Positions 40,612 to 41,029 of a DNA stretch of 41,029 bases are shown here, one piece after another. The position numbers and the translations under genes were made by a program. Every line of letters begins with the position of its first letter. Within the stretch, counting starts at the first letter, position 1. Source of the DNA: an uncultured Clostridia bacterium (GTDB lineage Bacteria; Bacillota; Clostridia; Oscillospirales; Ruminococcaceae). The notes below the pieces were generated by a model. The model was given only the letters and a program-made list of their open reading frames with translations. It had not been told where the DNA came from and did no database searches. Location: NCBI GenBank assembly GCA_947627455.1, contig CANQWC010000019.1:1-41029 (forward strand), in the 5' to 3' direction.

Positions 40612-41029
40612 ATGTTCAAAAGAAAAATATATGACAAACTCGTCGAGTGGAAAAACGAATCGAACGGGAAAACTGCGCTGATGATCGAAGGCGCACGGCG
40701 CGTCGGGAAATCCACGGTTGCCGAGGAATTTGCAAAGCGGGAATATGAAAGCTATATCCTGATAGATTTTTCATCGACGTCAAAAGCGGTCAAGGACTTG
40801 TTCGAGGATATGACCGATCTAAACTACTTTTTCCTTCAGCTTCAGCTGCTGTTCAGAACAGATCTTATCGAGCGCCGTTCGCTGATAATATTTGACGAAG
40901 TACAGCTTTTTCCTCTCGCAAGGCAGGCAATAAAGCATCTTGTAAAAAACCGCAGGTATGATTATCTCGAAACCGGTTCGCTTATCTCCATAAAGAAAAA
41001 CGTCAAGGACATTCTCATTCCGAGTGAAG
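40612..41029 (+). CDS. AAA-family ATPase (AAA_14/DUF4143 type), cut by the window edge
   Basis: Only the first 139 residues are present; no stop is reached. Walker A is GARRVGKST (27-35) and Walker B is SLIIFDEVQLFP, followed by YLETGSLISIKKNV, which is the pattern of AAA_14 ATPases that carry a C-terminal DUF4143 domain. Their function is poorly known, and they are frequent in accessory DNA. GGAGG lies 6 nt before the ATG. It follows a promoter with regularly spaced repeats, suggesting dedicated regulation. Confidence 0.82.
   Translation, partial: MFKRKIYDKLVEWKNESNGKTALMIEGARRVGKSTVAEEFAKREYESYILIDFSSTSKAVKDLFEDMTDLNYFFLQLQLLFRTDLIERRSLIIFDEVQLFPLARQAIKHLVKNRRYDYLETGSLISIKKNVKDILIPSE

Overview
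The window looks like a chromosomal stretch of a Gram-positive, polysaccharide-fermenting member of the Clostridia. I infer an uncultured gut or rumen relative of the Oscillospirales/Ruminococcaceae, but I cannot name a species. The evidence is strong Shine-Dalgarno sites, sigma-A promoters with 17-bp spacers and mostly extended -10 boxes, lipobox lipoproteins, a CsoR/CopA copper locus, a cellobiose 2-epimerase/GH130 operon, and tRNA genes with encoded CCA. The first 37.6 kb is G+C-rich and uniform. The last 3.4 kb is visibly more A+T-rich.

Layout: 1-1300 is a truncated secreted GH43 lipoprotein gene (minus). 1615-3372 is a Na/Pi cotransporter with a PhoU-like tail. 3412-6222 is the copper operon csoR-copA (minus), in which copA runs in frame into a copZ-like chaperone domain. 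6401-8726 is a cellobiose 2-epimerase/mannosylglucose phosphorylase operon. Next come tRNA-Arg(CCT), a GH127 beta-L-arabinofuranosidase-type gene, purA and purB (separated by a perfect cloverleaf-shaped palindrome), upp, a large cytoplasmic GH2 enzyme, and an orphan sugar-binding lipoprotein behind a duplicated promoter. A metallo-beta-lactamase-fold gene and malQ follow on the minus strand.

22133-31370 (minus) is the most unusual host region. It is an oligopeptide-type ABC importer operon, oppA-oppB-oppC-oppD-oppF, followed by an ApbE-like gene. The binding protein appears circularly permuted, OppB has a huge exterior loop, OppD has a coiled-coil insertion of about 230 residues, OppF has a two-helix membrane tail, and the last gene looks like a catalytically degraded ApbE. 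Divergent to it is a heterodimeric ABC exporter pair with one degenerate ATPase site. A DUF1349 protein and a voltage-gated K+ channel follow.

At 37566-37622 lies only the 3' half of a tRNA-Ser(TGA) gene. I read it as the duplicated attachment fragment left by an element that integrated into tRNA-Ser and extends past the right edge. The element carries a double helix-turn-helix protein, a solitary MNT-type nucleotidyltransferase, a DinJ/YafQ-type toxin-antitoxin pair, a replication-initiator-like winged-helix protein and a truncated AAA ATPase preceded by three direct repeats at exactly 33-bp spacing.

Together the host genes describe an organism living on plant polysaccharides. GH43 acts outside the cell, while GH127, GH2, the epimerase and GH130 process imported oligosaccharides inside. 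MalQ handles alpha-glucans, and Opp-type and sugar-binding components handle uptake.
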